NCBI RefSeq assembly: GCF_016908395.1
Contig: NZ_JAFBDU010000002.1
Location: forward strand, 310,001-374,000
DNA: 64,000 nt
Direction of reading: 5' to 3'
Origin: Metabacillus crassostreae
Lineage (GTDB): Bacteria > Bacillota > Bacilli > Bacillales > Bacillaceae
Within the stretch, counting starts at the first letter, position 1. Each line of letters opens with the position of its first letter. A model generated the notes under the pieces. The model searched no databases. It was not told where the DNA came from and saw nothing but the letters and a program-made list of their open reading frames with translations. The position numbers were made by a program, and so were the translations under genes. Positions 41,416 to 49,565 of the stretch are shown here, piece by piece.

Positions 41416-43167
41416 TTACGAAAACAGCCTTATACAAAGAGTAATTTTGGTACCCTTATCCTTTTCAGATTGAATGTTATATGAGAAGTTTTCACCATAG
41501 TATAACTTCAAACGGCCTAATACATTTTCAAGACCAATACTGCTACCTTTGCTTTTTAACACATTGCTTGATTCATTATTTAATTCTGTATCCAGTAAGT
41601 TTGTAACGACCTCTTCAGTCATCCCTATTCCATAATCTTCAACGATAATAAATATTTCATCTCCACAGTTCTCTGTTTTTATTTTTAGCTGGGCAAACTG
41701 TTTATTTATAAAACTATATTTTACTGCGTTTTCAACAAGAGGCTGTATAATAAATTTAATAATTGGCACAAATTTTGTTTCTGGATCTTCTTCAATTTCT
41801 ACAGTAATCGCATCTTCATACCGAAGCTTTAATATATCAGTAAAATCTCGTATATAAGCAATTTCCTCACCTAATTTTACGATATCACTTTGAGTATTTA
41901 AGGAATACCTCATCATTCGGCCTAAATGAATGCTTACATTCATAACCTCTTTGTTTTTACCCTGGGCCGCTAATCCACCAATAATTTCAAGAGTATTGTT
42001 TAAAAAATGAGGATTAATTTGTAATAATAAAGCTTTGTATTCCGCATCCTTTCTGCGAATGTTTGCTTCATATTCAGTTCTAATTAAAAAATTTAATTTG
42101 TCAATTGTATGATCAAATACTTTTATAGCATATCCTACTTCGTCGTTATATGATTTAATTCTCAGCATAAAATCTTTAGCTCTAGAAAAGTCTCCTCGTT
42201 CAACAAATTTCATTGCTTTCGTAAGCTTTCCTAATGGTCTTACAATTGTCGAGGAAAGAAAATAAGAAGCAATAATTGTTAAGAAAAAAATGAGAACACT
42301 TGTTAACAACAAATTTTTCTGCAAGGTATTAATCTTTGAAAACAACTCAGACTTTGTAATCTCACTGACTAAAACCCAATCACCGATTTTTAACTTTTGG
42401 TAAAACACAAGGTATTCATCACCATTATAATTAGTTTCTATTAATCCTTTATTTTGTTTATCATTCCATATTTCTTCTAGGCTTTTATTTAATACATATT
42501 CCGGAGTCTGTACTTCCCCAGATAACACGTTATCTCCCGAACTATCCACTAAATAAACACGACCATTTTCTCCAAGCTTAATTTTACTTAGTGCTGTTTC
42601 AAGCAGTGAAGATGGAAAATTAACTTTAATCACTCCAGATAAATCAAGCGTATACAAATCAAACAGCGGAAGAAGATAACTATTCACATTTGCTGCAATC
42701 GCTTCATCATGGGTTTTAACCCACCGCTGATCATTTTCAGTAAAATTTTTGAACCACTCTGTTTCCTGTATTGTTGGAAGATCCTCCCATGTTCCAGTAC
42801 CATCAATAAGAAAAACAGATATAGACATGGATTTAGAATTGTTAATCATCATGGAAGAGAGCTGCATTTTAAGCTGATTTTTTAATAAATCCTGAGCACT
42901 TTTTATTTCTGTATTATCCTTTTCTGATTTCAACCATTGTTGAGTTGCTTGATTAACCAAAACCTGTTTTCCAAGATCCTCTGCTTGTGAAGTGATTGAA
43001 TCAATATAAAGTGAATACTGGTCCATCATTTCGACAGTTGAATTCTTCGTTTGTTCTTCAAAAATTGAAGTAAACCAATTTGGAATGATAATGGATAAAA
43101 CCAGAAAGGGGATCGTTAGTAGTAGAGTGAAAATAATAAATAAACGATTTCGCAATGAAAAAAACAT
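41416..43167 (-). CDS. Sensor histidine kinase (YesM-like)
   Basis: 583-residue membrane kinase. Helix 1 at about 7-28, an extracellular Cache-type sensor at about 30-290 (NGRVYLVDSSGDNVLSGEV, GDWVLVSEITKSEL), helix 2 at about 290-310, HAMP at 312-365, His_kinase domain with the phospho-acceptor His in LLLQINPHFLNNTLEIIGGL, and an HATPase domain with IQPLVENAVKYSF (N box) and VEDYGIGM (G box). It should phosphorylate the YesN-like regulator encoded 270 bases further on. The start ATG has AGGAGGT 5 bases upstream. The 270-base gap to the regulator holds no gene. In this genome context the probable signal is a fructan or other sugar. Confidence 0.93.
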   Translation of the reverse strand: MFFSLRNRLFIIFTLLLTIPFLVLSIIIPNWFTSIFEEQTKNSTVEMMDQYSLYIDSITSQAEDLGKQVLVNQATQQWLKSEKDNTEIKSAQDLLKNQLKMQLSSMMINNSKSMSISVFLIDGTGTWEDLPTIQETEWFKNFTENDQRWVKTHDEAIAANVNSYLLPLFDLYTLDLSGVIKVNFPSSLLETALSKIKLGENGRVYLVDSSGDNVLSGEVQTPEYVLNKSLEEIWNDKQNKGLIETNYNGDEYLVFYQKLKIGDWVLVSEITKSELFSKINTLQKNLLLTSVLIFFLTIIASYFLSSTIVRPLGKLTKAMKFVERGDFSRAKDFMLRIKSYNDEVGYAIKVFDHTIDKLNFLIRTEYEANIRRKDAEYKALLLQINPHFLNNTLEIIGGLAAQGKNKEVMNVSIHLGRMMRYSLNTQSDIVKLGEEIAYIRDFTDILKLRYEDAITVEIEEDPETKFVPIIKFIIQPLVENAVKYSFINKQFAQLKIKTENCGDEIFIIVEDYGIGMTEEVVTNLLDTELNNESSNVLKSKGSSIGLENVLGRLKLYYGENFSYNIQSEKDKGTKITLCIRLFS

Positions 43168-43369
43168 ATTACCTCCTAGATGGTTAAAGACCCTTTCGAA
43201 TTACAAATCATACAAGTGAAAAACTCTATTTTCAATATAGTTATATAAAATACAATTTCATTTTGCGGATTCTCTTTTTTCACAAATTTTCATAGCCATA
43301 AAAATCTTTCCCTGATAAATGTTTTAATTTTCTATATGAGATACTCGATGACTTTGATTTGGCTAATCC

Positions 43370-43402
43370 TAAAAAGAGCGACTGTATATAGTCGCTCTCT
43401 AA
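43370..43402 (-). terminator. Terminator upstream of the kinase gene
   Basis: AGAGCGACT / AGTCGCTCT stem with TTTTT leftward. It ends leftward transcripts from rsgI that pass repeat copy K. The stretch 43403-43860 shows no gene. Confidence 0.8.
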
Positions 43403-43864
43403 ATTTGAAAGTACACTTCTCTTAAATACTACTTCTTCTAAATCTGTATTTTTCTAATCTTTATATATAGAACTGTTAAGTTTCTTACATTTTAACTAGG
43501 ATATTTTTCTGAAAATGTTTGTTATAAAACAATGATATGCTAATTTTTACTTCATTACAAAATGTTCATGATAGGTTTTATACTAACCGTCAGAATTTGA
43601 AGTTGGTTGTGTTTGTATTATTTTTCACTAAATGTACCAAAATAAACACTCAGTTTATTCTAAAATTTTCGGACTTTACCTTTTAAAATTTTTGGTTTTT
43701 TCTTATACTTATTTAGTTCAATATGACATTACTGTTTATCTAGAGAATTTCTGTTATCAAATAAATCAACTAGAATACTATAAGAAAAAATGTATTTAGA
43801 CATTCGTGTTTCATTCCTTAGAATTTTGTGTTTTCAATCTTCGAGAGTAGTCAATCGAACCGTC

Positions 43865-43957
43865 AAGACGTGTTAATAACAATTATCAACCATTCCTGAT
43901 AGCATATAAAAACGTCTAAATCCCTAAATATCAAGAGTTTTAGACGTTTTTATTTGA
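43865..43957 (+). repeat. Family-1 hairpin repeat, copy K (short form)
   Basis: AAGACGTGTTAATAACAA, CATTCCTGATAGCATATA, stem ACGTCTAAATCC / GAGTTTTAGACGT flanked by A and T runs. The right arm is missing. It is the last copy in the window: none were found between 44 and 64 kb. It lies 31 bases past the stop of rsgI and probably terminates it. Confidence 0.82.
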
Positions 43958-43987
43958 TGTTACAACTTCTTCACACTATTTATATAA

Positions 43988-45196
43988 TCATTCCTTCTCA
44001 CTATTCTTGCCCTTCTCATTCTCTTTTTCAATGCTTGGACTTTCTGGATTTCTTTCAATTCTTTGATTTTTATTCTCCTCAGTTTCTCCACTCTCTTTTA
44101 CATTAGGAGGCTGTTTTATTTTTTGTTTTTCTTCAACTCTTTCCTCTGCTTTGGGTGGTTTCGGTTCTTCTTTCTGAGGGTTATCTATTTTCGGTGGTTC
44201 CTTTTTAACTCCTTTATTTTCTTGCTCATTTACTGACTTTTGTTTGTCTCCACTATTGTCTATTTTCTTTGGTGCTTTTTCTTTAGATTCAGCTTCTTTT
44301 GGATTTTGACTTCTACTTTTTTCACTAGTATTTTGATCAACATTTTCTTTGATATGATCGTTAGGGACTTGTTCTTTTGTAGGTTGTTTTTCAGTAACCT
44401 TTGATTTTGCTTCCACTTGATCAGTATCATTTGGTATCAATTGAGCTTCCTTATCCTCTTCCTCTATTTCCTTATTAGGTTGAGACGCCATAGATTTTAA
44501 TTCTACCATTGTTTTTCCTTTAATATCATTAAGATCTTCTACGAGTTCCTTTTCTATAAGAACTTGATATTGTTGATAATAATTTACTGATAGATTTAGT
44601 TTTTTAGCTTCTTTATATTCAACCAGAGCTGCTTCTTTAACCTCGACTTCAACGTGTTCTCCTTGAACATAAGACGTTAAAGCATCATTAATTTCTTTAA
44701 CATGCAATGTTATATCATCTTCTTCAAGTGAAATTAAGCTTGTTGTAATTATAGGATTTTTCGCTAGATATCCTTTTTTCTTAGCATCCTTTACGATTGA
44801 ATCAATCATATGCAACACATTACGATCATAATCTTCTATAGAAGAAACAATTTTTTCTCCATCTTCATTTAAAGCTCTTAAATCAATCACTTCCCCTTTG
44901 TCACTAACTTCCAGCTCGAGACTTGGGTTAATATCTATTACTAATAAATATGAAGGCTTAACTGATTGGAAAATCGAATATGAGATAAATGATAAAAATA
45001 AGAGGGCAGCTACAGAAATATAGGGTACCCAACTCAAGGAAGAAGCTTTTTCAACATAGCTGATAGATTGTCCTAAAAGTGGAACCTGTTTAATAGCATT
45101 TTTCGGGACATTTTTATATCTACCATTATCTTGAAGTATGACGAGGTGAAGATCTGTTATCTTCACGACAATTCCTTTATATGTTGAATATTTCAT
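43988..45196 (-). CDS. rsgI: Anti-sigma-I factor RsgI-like
   Basis: 402-residue membrane protein. Cytosolic RsgI N-terminal domain at 1-55 (MKYSTYKGIVVKITDLHLVI), which holds sigma-I, one membrane helix at about 56-78 (VPYISVAALLFLSFISYSIF), and a conserved periplasmic domain at about 85-245 (YLLVIDINPSLELEVSDKGE). A low-complexity tail rich in Lys, Glu, Pro and Asn runs from 250 to the end. The start is ATG at 45196 with AAAGGAGG upstream; it overlaps the sigI stop by four bases (ATGA), so translation is coupled. In clostridia RsgI homologues carry carbohydrate-binding domains outside; here the outer tail has none, so the signal could be cell-wall state or heat. Confidence 0.9.
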   Translation of the reverse strand: MKYSTYKGIVVKITDLHLVILQDNGRYKNVPKNAIKQVPLLGQSISYVEKASSLSWVPYISVAALLFLSFISYSIFQSVKPSYLLVIDINPSLELEVSDKGEVIDLRALNEDGEKIVSSIEDYDRNVLHMIDSIVKDAKKKGYLAKNPIITTSLISLEEDDITLHVKEINDALTSYVQGEHVEVEVKEAALVEYKEAKKLNLSVNYYQQYQVLIEKELVEDLNDIKGKTMVELKSMASQPNKEIEEEDKEAQLIPNDTDQVEAKSKVTEKQPTKEQVPNDHIKENVDQNTSEKSRSQNPKEAESKEKAPKKIDNSGDKQKSVNEQENKGVKKEPPKIDNPQKEEPKPPKAEERVEEKQKIKQPPNVKESGETEENKNQRIERNPESPSIEKENEKGKNSEKE

Positions 45197-45915
45197 AAGT
45201 CTTCCTCCTTTCCTTGAAAATCGATTATATATGCAGATAACTGCACCCACTGTGGATTAAATTTAAGCAGAATAAGTGAGATAAAATATTTTCGATGCTT
45301 TTCCAATGTCTTTTTAGAAAAGCCTGTCTTTTTGCTAAACAAGGACACCGGTAATCTCTTTTTTAAGAAAAAGTGATGTTTACACTCAGCATCTAAAATA
45401 AACACATCTGAGAGTTGATATAATTTTTTCCTAGTATCCTTATGCTTTGGCGAATGCTTTTCAAGCTCCTCAAAAGAAACCTTGAATTCACTTAAGGCAT
45501 GATCAAACTCAATAATTTCATCAACTAGCTCATTTGATGTCAGCGAACGACGATAGCTATCTACAGATTTTTCTATCTCAAACATATTGTTACTTTGTTC
45601 AGAATCTACAAAAGTAATGGACAGGTGTTGTTCACTTTTTTCTCTTTTATAAAAATCGATTAAGTCACGTTGTATTAAAAGATAGGCATAATTAAGAAAT
45701 GTCCTACCACTGTATTGCTCAAACGTATCAATAGCCCTATTAAAGGCAATCAAACCTATACTAGACTCCTCATCACTCCAGCTTATATACCGCTTACAAA
45801 TGTGAGACGCAGTATTGAGAATATATGGGCGATAATGTTGAATTAGTTGCTCTCTAGACAACTGATCACCATTTTTGCAATTTGTAATAACCAAGATAAG
45901 CTCATCGATGTTCAT
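45193..45915 (-). CDS. sigI: RNA polymerase sigma factor SigI
   Basis: 240-residue sigma factor of the SigI group. Region 2 at about residues 20-95 includes EESSIGLIAFNRAIDTFEQY and SGRTFLNYAYLLIQRDLIDF. The C-terminal SigI-specific part has GFSKKTLEKHRKYFISLILL, a short HTH used for promoter contact. It is co-transcribed with the rsgI gene. In Bacillus subtilis sigma-I responds to heat and wall stress and also controls wall genes; in clostridia it controls polysaccharide degradation. The start ATG at 45915 has GGGTGATAGG directly upstream. The gene is downstream of the DUF5667 operon but separated by a strong terminator. Confidence 0.93.
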   Translation of the reverse strand: MNIDELILVITNCKNGDQLSREQLIQHYRPYILNTASHICKRYISWSDEESSIGLIAFNRAIDTFEQYSGRTFLNYAYLLIQRDLIDFYKREKSEQHLSITFVDSEQSNNMFEIEKSVDSYRRSLTSNELVDEIIEFDHALSEFKVSFEELEKHSPKHKDTRKKLYQLSDVFILDAECKHHFFLKKRLPVSLFSKKTGFSKKTLEKHRKYFISLILLKFNPQWVQLSAYIIDFQGKEEDL

Positions 45916-45985
45916 CCTATCACCCGCTTACATAGCTTTTTTCAATACTGTACATGATATGATAGTTGAGGTAAAGGCGAAATGA

Positions 45986-46022
45986 AAGAAACAACTACCA
46001 AAAAGAGTGGTAGTTGTTTCCA
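45986..46022. terminator. Bidirectional terminator after the DUF5667 gene
   Basis: Perfect stem AAACAACTACCA / TGGTAGTTGTTT, 13 base pairs with a 7-base loop. It separates the riboswitch operon from sigI. Confidence 0.85.
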
Positions 46023-46028
46023 AGATAA

Positions 46029-46949
46029 TTAAGGTCTTTCTGTTTCTTTTCCTTGTTCAGCTTTCTTACCTGCTTCTTTTGCTTTTTCAGCACGTTTTTC
46101 TGCTGCTTCTTTTTCTCTTTCAGCTCGTTTTTCTGCTGCTTCTCTTTCTTTTTCAGCTCGTTTTTCTGCTGCTTCTCTTTCTTTCTCAGCTCGTTTTTCT
46201 GCTGCTTCTCTTTCTTTCTCAGCACGTTTTTCTGCTGCTTCTCTTTCTTTTTCAGCTTGTTTTTCTGCTACTTCTCTTTCTTTTTCAGCTTTTTCTTCTG
46301 CTGCTTCTCTTTCTTTTTCAGCTTGTTCTTCTGCTGCTTCTTCAGCGTCTTCTACTTCTTCAGCTTGCTTGTCCGAATCCACTTCGTCTTTATCTTCTAC
46401 TTCTGCTACTTCAGTTTCCTTTTCATCATCTTCTTCATTTTGTTTTGCTTTTTCTTTTGCTGCAGTTGCTTTTTCAAAAGCTTTCTTCTGGTTATCTAAA
46501 GCTTTAGCAATTCCAGCTTTTGCTGATTCAGGTAGGTCTTCTCTCTCTAATAGAGCAAGTAAATTATCGCTTCTTTTTTCAGCATTTTCTTCAACAATTG
46601 TAATTACTTCTGAAACATCTTCACCATTTTCTTCTGCTTCTTCAATTGTTTCTTCAATAATATCAACATGTTCTTCATAGTCTTCGATTAATTCTTCTGC
46701 TGTTTCCTCGTCACCGTTATCTAGTTGTTCCTCCGCCTCTAATAAACGATCCTCAGCATAGTCATCTTGAAGTAATACTTTTTCTTCGATATCCTCTGTT
46801 AACTCAAATTCTGCTTCTTCTATTAAACTAACTGTTTCGTATAATTCAGAATCTGCACTAACAATCTCTTGCTTCTCTTCTGCAAACGCCGAAGTTGCCA
46901 TTAATAATGTCCCTAATGTAAAACCTGATATAACAAATTTTTTCATCAT
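46029..46949 (-). CDS. Secreted DUF5667 protein with coiled-coil repeat tail
   Basis: 306-residue exported protein. Signal peptide at 1-23 (ends AFA). Residues 30-150 match DUF5667: DSELYETVSLIEEAEFELT, AEDRLLEAEEQLDNGDEETA, EELIEDYEEHVD. The C-terminal half is acidic and then a run of 11-residue repeats of the type EKEREAAEKRA, which form a long single helix or coiled coil. It could reach through or along the cell wall. It starts at ATG 46949 with GAGAGGAAG upstream, 14 bases behind the lipoprotein gene, so both are under the c-di-GMP riboswitch. The exact role is unknown; a surface or matrix function is suggested by export, by repeats and by c-di-GMP control. Confidence 0.8.
   Translation of the reverse strand: MMKKFVISGFTLGTLLMATSAFAEEKQEIVSADSELYETVSLIEEAEFELTEDIEEKVLLQDDYAEDRLLEAEEQLDNGDEETAEELIEDYEEHVDIIEETIEEAEENGEDVSEVITIVEENAEKRSDNLLALLEREDLPESAKAGIAKALDNQKKAFEKATAAKEKAKQNEEDDEKETEVAEVEDKDEVDSDKQAEEVEDAEEAAEEQAEKEREAAEEKAEKEREVAEKQAEKEREAAEKRAEKEREAAEKRAEKEREAAEKRAEKEREAAEKRAEREKEAAEKRAEKAKEAGKKAEQGKETERP
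46040..46330. repeat. 33-bp imperfect tandem repeat inside the DUF5667 gene
   Basis: About eight units of 33 bases, each encoding E-K-x-R-E-A-A-E-K-R-A. Silent changes between units are few, so the copy number may vary between strains by slippage. Confidence 0.8.
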
Positions 46950-46963
46950 TCTTTCTTCCTCTC

Positions 46964-47461
46964 CTAGTTAAATTGAATATGTTCTTTGAACTCTACAATT
47001 TTTGGTCGATTCATTTCATCATCGTCTACTTTACCTACAAACGTTACAATATTCATTTTCTCACCAACTTGAAAAATGAATATATCTGTTTGAATACTTT
47101 CTTTACGATTTGATTGAAAAGATAACGTTTTATCTGTTTCTTCAATTATGGTGATATCCCCAGCACCCACTATTAAATCTCTTTTGATTGACTTTATATC
47201 CTGTTTGTTAGGTAAAATAGTTATGATTGCTTGTAAATTTTCATTTTGAAAAACAACATTTGAATCTTGTTCTTTACTTAATTTCCAGTGTTTTATATCA
47301 CCAACACGAATACCTTTTTCTTCATTTTCATATAATAACGATTTAACCTGTGTCTGCTCCTCTTTTGAAGGTGAAGTAGCAGATGTCGACTCTACCGTTT
47401 CTTCCTTCCCACATCCTACTGTAAAAAGGGTTAACGATAAGATGATAAATAGCTTCTTCAT
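46964..47461 (-). CDS. Lipoprotein of unknown function, first gene after the riboswitch
   Basis: 165-residue lipoprotein. Signal peptide MKKLFIILSLTLFTVGC with lipobox TVGC (Cys17), a Ser/Thr/Glu-rich linker, and a globular domain at about 45-165 of the PsbP/DUF-like type (LYENEEKGIRVGDIKHWKLS, then QTDIFIFQVGEKMNIVTFVG). The fold suggestion is weak. Start is ATG at 47461 with AAGAGGTG 7 bases upstream. The longer frame up to 47518 runs into the riboswitch and is not real. The DUF5667 gene follows after 14 bases. With c-di-GMP control, a role at the cell surface such as biofilm or adhesion is likely, an inference from context. Confidence 0.75.
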   Translation of the reverse strand: MKKLFIILSLTLFTVGCGKEETVESTSATSPSKEEQTQVKSLLYENEEKGIRVGDIKHWKLSKEQDSNVVFQNENLQAIITILPNKQDIKSIKRDLIVGAGDITIIEETDKTLSFQSNRKESIQTDIFIFQVGEKMNIVTFVGKVDDDEMNRPKIVEFKEHIQFN

Positions 47462-47497
47462 TAAATTCACCTCTTGTTTTATGAGCTTTTCTTCTAG

Positions 47498-47588
47498 GTA
47501 CCGCATGGCAGCTGGCAAACATAGATCAATTCGATCTTTAGTCCCTATAGCTTTGCGTCACCACCTTTCAGTAGTTTTGCCTTTACTA
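47498..47588 (-). ncRNA. c-di-GMP-I (GEMM-I) riboswitch
   Basis: On the minus strand GGCAAAACTACTGAAAGGTG, GTGACGCAAAGCTATAGGGA, CTAAAGATC, a short GATC-AATT-GATC hairpin and closing TTTGCCAGC. The GAAA loop, GACGCAAAGC and GGCAAA/TTTGCC match class I c-di-GMP aptamers. No terminator lies between aptamer and the lipoprotein gene, so control may be by blocking the ribosome binding site (GCCATGCGGTACC follows directly). A likely promoter is TTCGAC-17-TATAGA about 30-60 bases upstream. The stretch from here to 48033 holds no gene. Confidence 0.9.
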
Positions 47589-48033
47589 TTTATTTAGTTT
47601 TCTATATATCTATACTGAAACTTGTCGAATTTTCGGAGGGTTTTTTAATAAATTTATTATTTTTATAAAAAAGTTTTTTATCAATATAAATAAGGTTTCG
47701 GATCTACTTAACATTACAATATGATATAGGAAGAAGTTCTTTATTATTTGTAAAGTCAACTAAGCGAAACACGGGAAAAATATTGAAATGCAAAAAAACA
47801 CCAGAAACAGTATTAATACTATATCTAGCTTTCTCACATGATCCGAGAGGAGTTTGAATCTCCTGCCACTACCCTCTCAAAATTGGGTTGGGAAGAAATG
47901 AGGATTAAATTAACAAAGTTGAGTTAAATAAGTATTAAGAAATTAACGTTCTTGTCTTGTGTTGTAAATAAGAAACAATGAATTAAATTAAGTTTGTACA
48001 ATTTTTGTGTATTTTGAAAGCTTGCTTGTAGCA

Positions 48034-48068
48034 CAAAAAGGAGGACGCTAATTCTCGTCCTCCTCCCA
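48034..48068 (-). terminator. Terminator of the solute-binding gene
   Basis: AGGAGGACG / CGTCCTCCT stem with TTTTT leftward, directly past the stop of 48071-49393. Confidence 0.92.
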
Positions 48069-48070
48069 TG

Positions 48071-49393
48071 CTAATTATTCGTGACTTTCTCTCTTGCAGC
48101 TTTCCAATCTGCATTTAAATCATTCATAATATCATCAAAGCTTTCTTTTGTATTACCAATTCCAGATTCAATAATACGTTGTTTAAATTCAGGTTGGAAT
48201 AGACCAATTTCTCCTTCTTGATCAATAGCATCTATCCAGCCATCTTCCCCCTCTTTAGCTGGTGAATTTGATAATAATTCCACACCAAGTTCTTGGAATG
48301 AGCTTAATGTCGTTGGAAAATCATCACCAATTACCGGAGAAATCCCTCCATTTTCAATAGCATAGTTTGATTCATTAAGAAACCAATCTACCCAAGCTTT
48401 AGCTGCTTCTATGTTTTCGCTATTTTTGTTAATTCCAATTTTATAATCTCCACTTGTTTCAGAATAAAGCTTTCCATCATGGTTATATGGGAATGGCATG
48501 TAACCAATATCATCTTGATTTTCAGCTAGAGCTTGAACTTGTGTAATTGCCCATGAACCTAGAATCATCGAAGCAATTTCACCTTTTGCCATCATTTCTT
48601 TTGAGCTTTCCCAATCAGTTGTTAATGGATCTGGTTCAATTAGTCCTTCCTTTGCAATATCATGCATTAGCTTATAAAGAATATAATGTGGTTTACCTTC
48701 TGCAAATGGATCATCCATGTTAGGCATTTGCACATTAACATAATCTTCCACGCCAGCAATCGATAAACGATTAGGTTCCCATTGTGTTAATGGCCAACCC
48801 GCAGCATAGTTCGTGTAATAAGGTATGGCATCTGTGTTTTCTTTAACTTTCTTTAAAGCCTCGATGAAAGCTTCTGGTGTTGTAGGTATTTCAGTCACTC
48901 CTGCTTCTTCAAATACCTTTTTGTTGTACACTACACCCTGTGCATTAACAGTTACAGGTATACCGTAACTAGTTCCGTCAAAAGCATCTTCATCAACGTG
49001 TAGATACTTCCCACTTAACTCTTCAACTGATCCAAGAGGCTCGAAGAAATTACTTAATTCGTTAACAGGCACATCATTTGGTATAAGCAAAGCATCACCG
49101 TATTCCGTTGAATTCATACGGATTTTCACTTGACCCTCATAATCAGTAATTGCTTCAAAGTTCACTTTCACATCCGGATATTTCTCGTTAAATTTTGCGG
49201 CATAGTCTTTAAATACTGTATCAACAATATCTGTTCTGTTTGTTAATACTAAGATTTCACCTGATGGACCTGATTTCTCTGTCTTTTCTCCACCACTGTT
49301 TTCATTTGTAGAGCTGCTTTCTTTTTGTGAGCAGCCCACTAACATTCCAACTGCTAAAATACTAAACACAAGAAATTTAAGTAACACTTTCAT
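48071..49393 (-). CDS. Extracellular sugar-binding lipoprotein (family 1)
   Basis: 440-residue lipoprotein with signal sequence and lipobox VGMLVGC (Cys21). Family-1 solute-binding fold: GEILVLTNRTDIVDTVFKDY, EYGDALLIPNDVPVNELSNF, GKLYSETSGDYKIGINKNSE. By location it is the receptor for manno-oligosaccharides of the mannan locus, although the permease gene seen lies 14 kb away at the end of the window. The start ATG has GGGGGAG upstream. Its promoter has a cre site in the spacer and a LacI-type operator directly after the start of transcription (separate entries). It is the only gene in its transcript. Confidence 0.88.
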   Translation of the reverse strand: MKVLLKFLVFSILAVGMLVGCSQKESSSTNENSGGEKTEKSGPSGEILVLTNRTDIVDTVFKDYAAKFNEKYPDVKVNFEAITDYEGQVKIRMNSTEYGDALLIPNDVPVNELSNFFEPLGSVEELSGKYLHVDEDAFDGTSYGIPVTVNAQGVVYNKKVFEEAGVTEIPTTPEAFIEALKKVKENTDAIPYYTNYAAGWPLTQWEPNRLSIAGVEDYVNVQMPNMDDPFAEGKPHYILYKLMHDIAKEGLIEPDPLTTDWESSKEMMAKGEIASMILGSWAITQVQALAENQDDIGYMPFPYNHDGKLYSETSGDYKIGINKNSENIEAAKAWVDWFLNESNYAIENGGISPVIGDDFPTTLSSFQELGVELLSNSPAKEGEDGWIDAIDQEGEIGLFQPEFKQRIIESGIGNTKESFDDIMNDLNADWKAAREKVTNN

Positions 49394-49408
49394 TTCTTCT
49401 CCCCCTTT

Positions 49409-49428
49409 AATTAAGTAATCGTTTAAGT
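49409..49428 (-). promoter_or_regulatory. Candidate LacI-family operator of the binding-protein gene
   Basis: Minus strand ACTTAAACGATTACTTAATT. It differs at only two positions from the site at 51100-51119 ahead of the GH5 gene and carries the central CG typical of LacI/GalR operators. It lies just behind the predicted transcription start. Confidence 0.65.
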
Positions 49429-49437
49429 TACAAAATA

Positions 49438-49466
49438 ATTTTATAATGAAAACGCTTACCTGTCAA
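49438..49466 (-). promoter_or_regulatory. Sigma-A promoter with cre site in the spacer
   Basis: Minus strand TTGACA (49461-49466), 17 bases, TAAAAT (49438-49443). The spacer contains GGTAAGCGTTTTCA (49447-49460), a cre match at 13 of 14, so CcpA would block RNA polymerase directly. Confidence 0.8.
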
Positions 49467-49507
49467 TCAAATAAAAAATTGTCGTCACGTATGCCACAAA
49501 ATCAATA

Positions 49508-49550
49508 TTAAAAAGGCTTGAATCCCTATTTAGGATTCAAGCCTTTTAGT
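49508..49550 (-). terminator. Terminator of the LacI gene
   Basis: AAAGGCTTGAATCC / GGATTCAAGCCTTT stem, 7-base loop, T-rich ends on both sides. Confidence 0.93.
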
Positions 49551-49565
49551 CATTTTAAAAATGAA

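Noticed and set aside
2846-43957. Family-1 repeats as a CRISPR array
   Set aside because: Copies lie kilobases apart with genes between them, vary in length, and there are no cas genes.
46007-46507. Two long Leu/Phe-rich + strand frames
   Set aside because: They are antisense shadows of the 33-bp repeat in the DUF5667 gene; composition is pure repeat.
47830-47885. tRNA-like GGAGTTTGAATCTCC followed by TGCCACTACC
   Set aside because: Only a T-arm-like piece; no acceptor, D or anticodon arms can be built around it on either strand.
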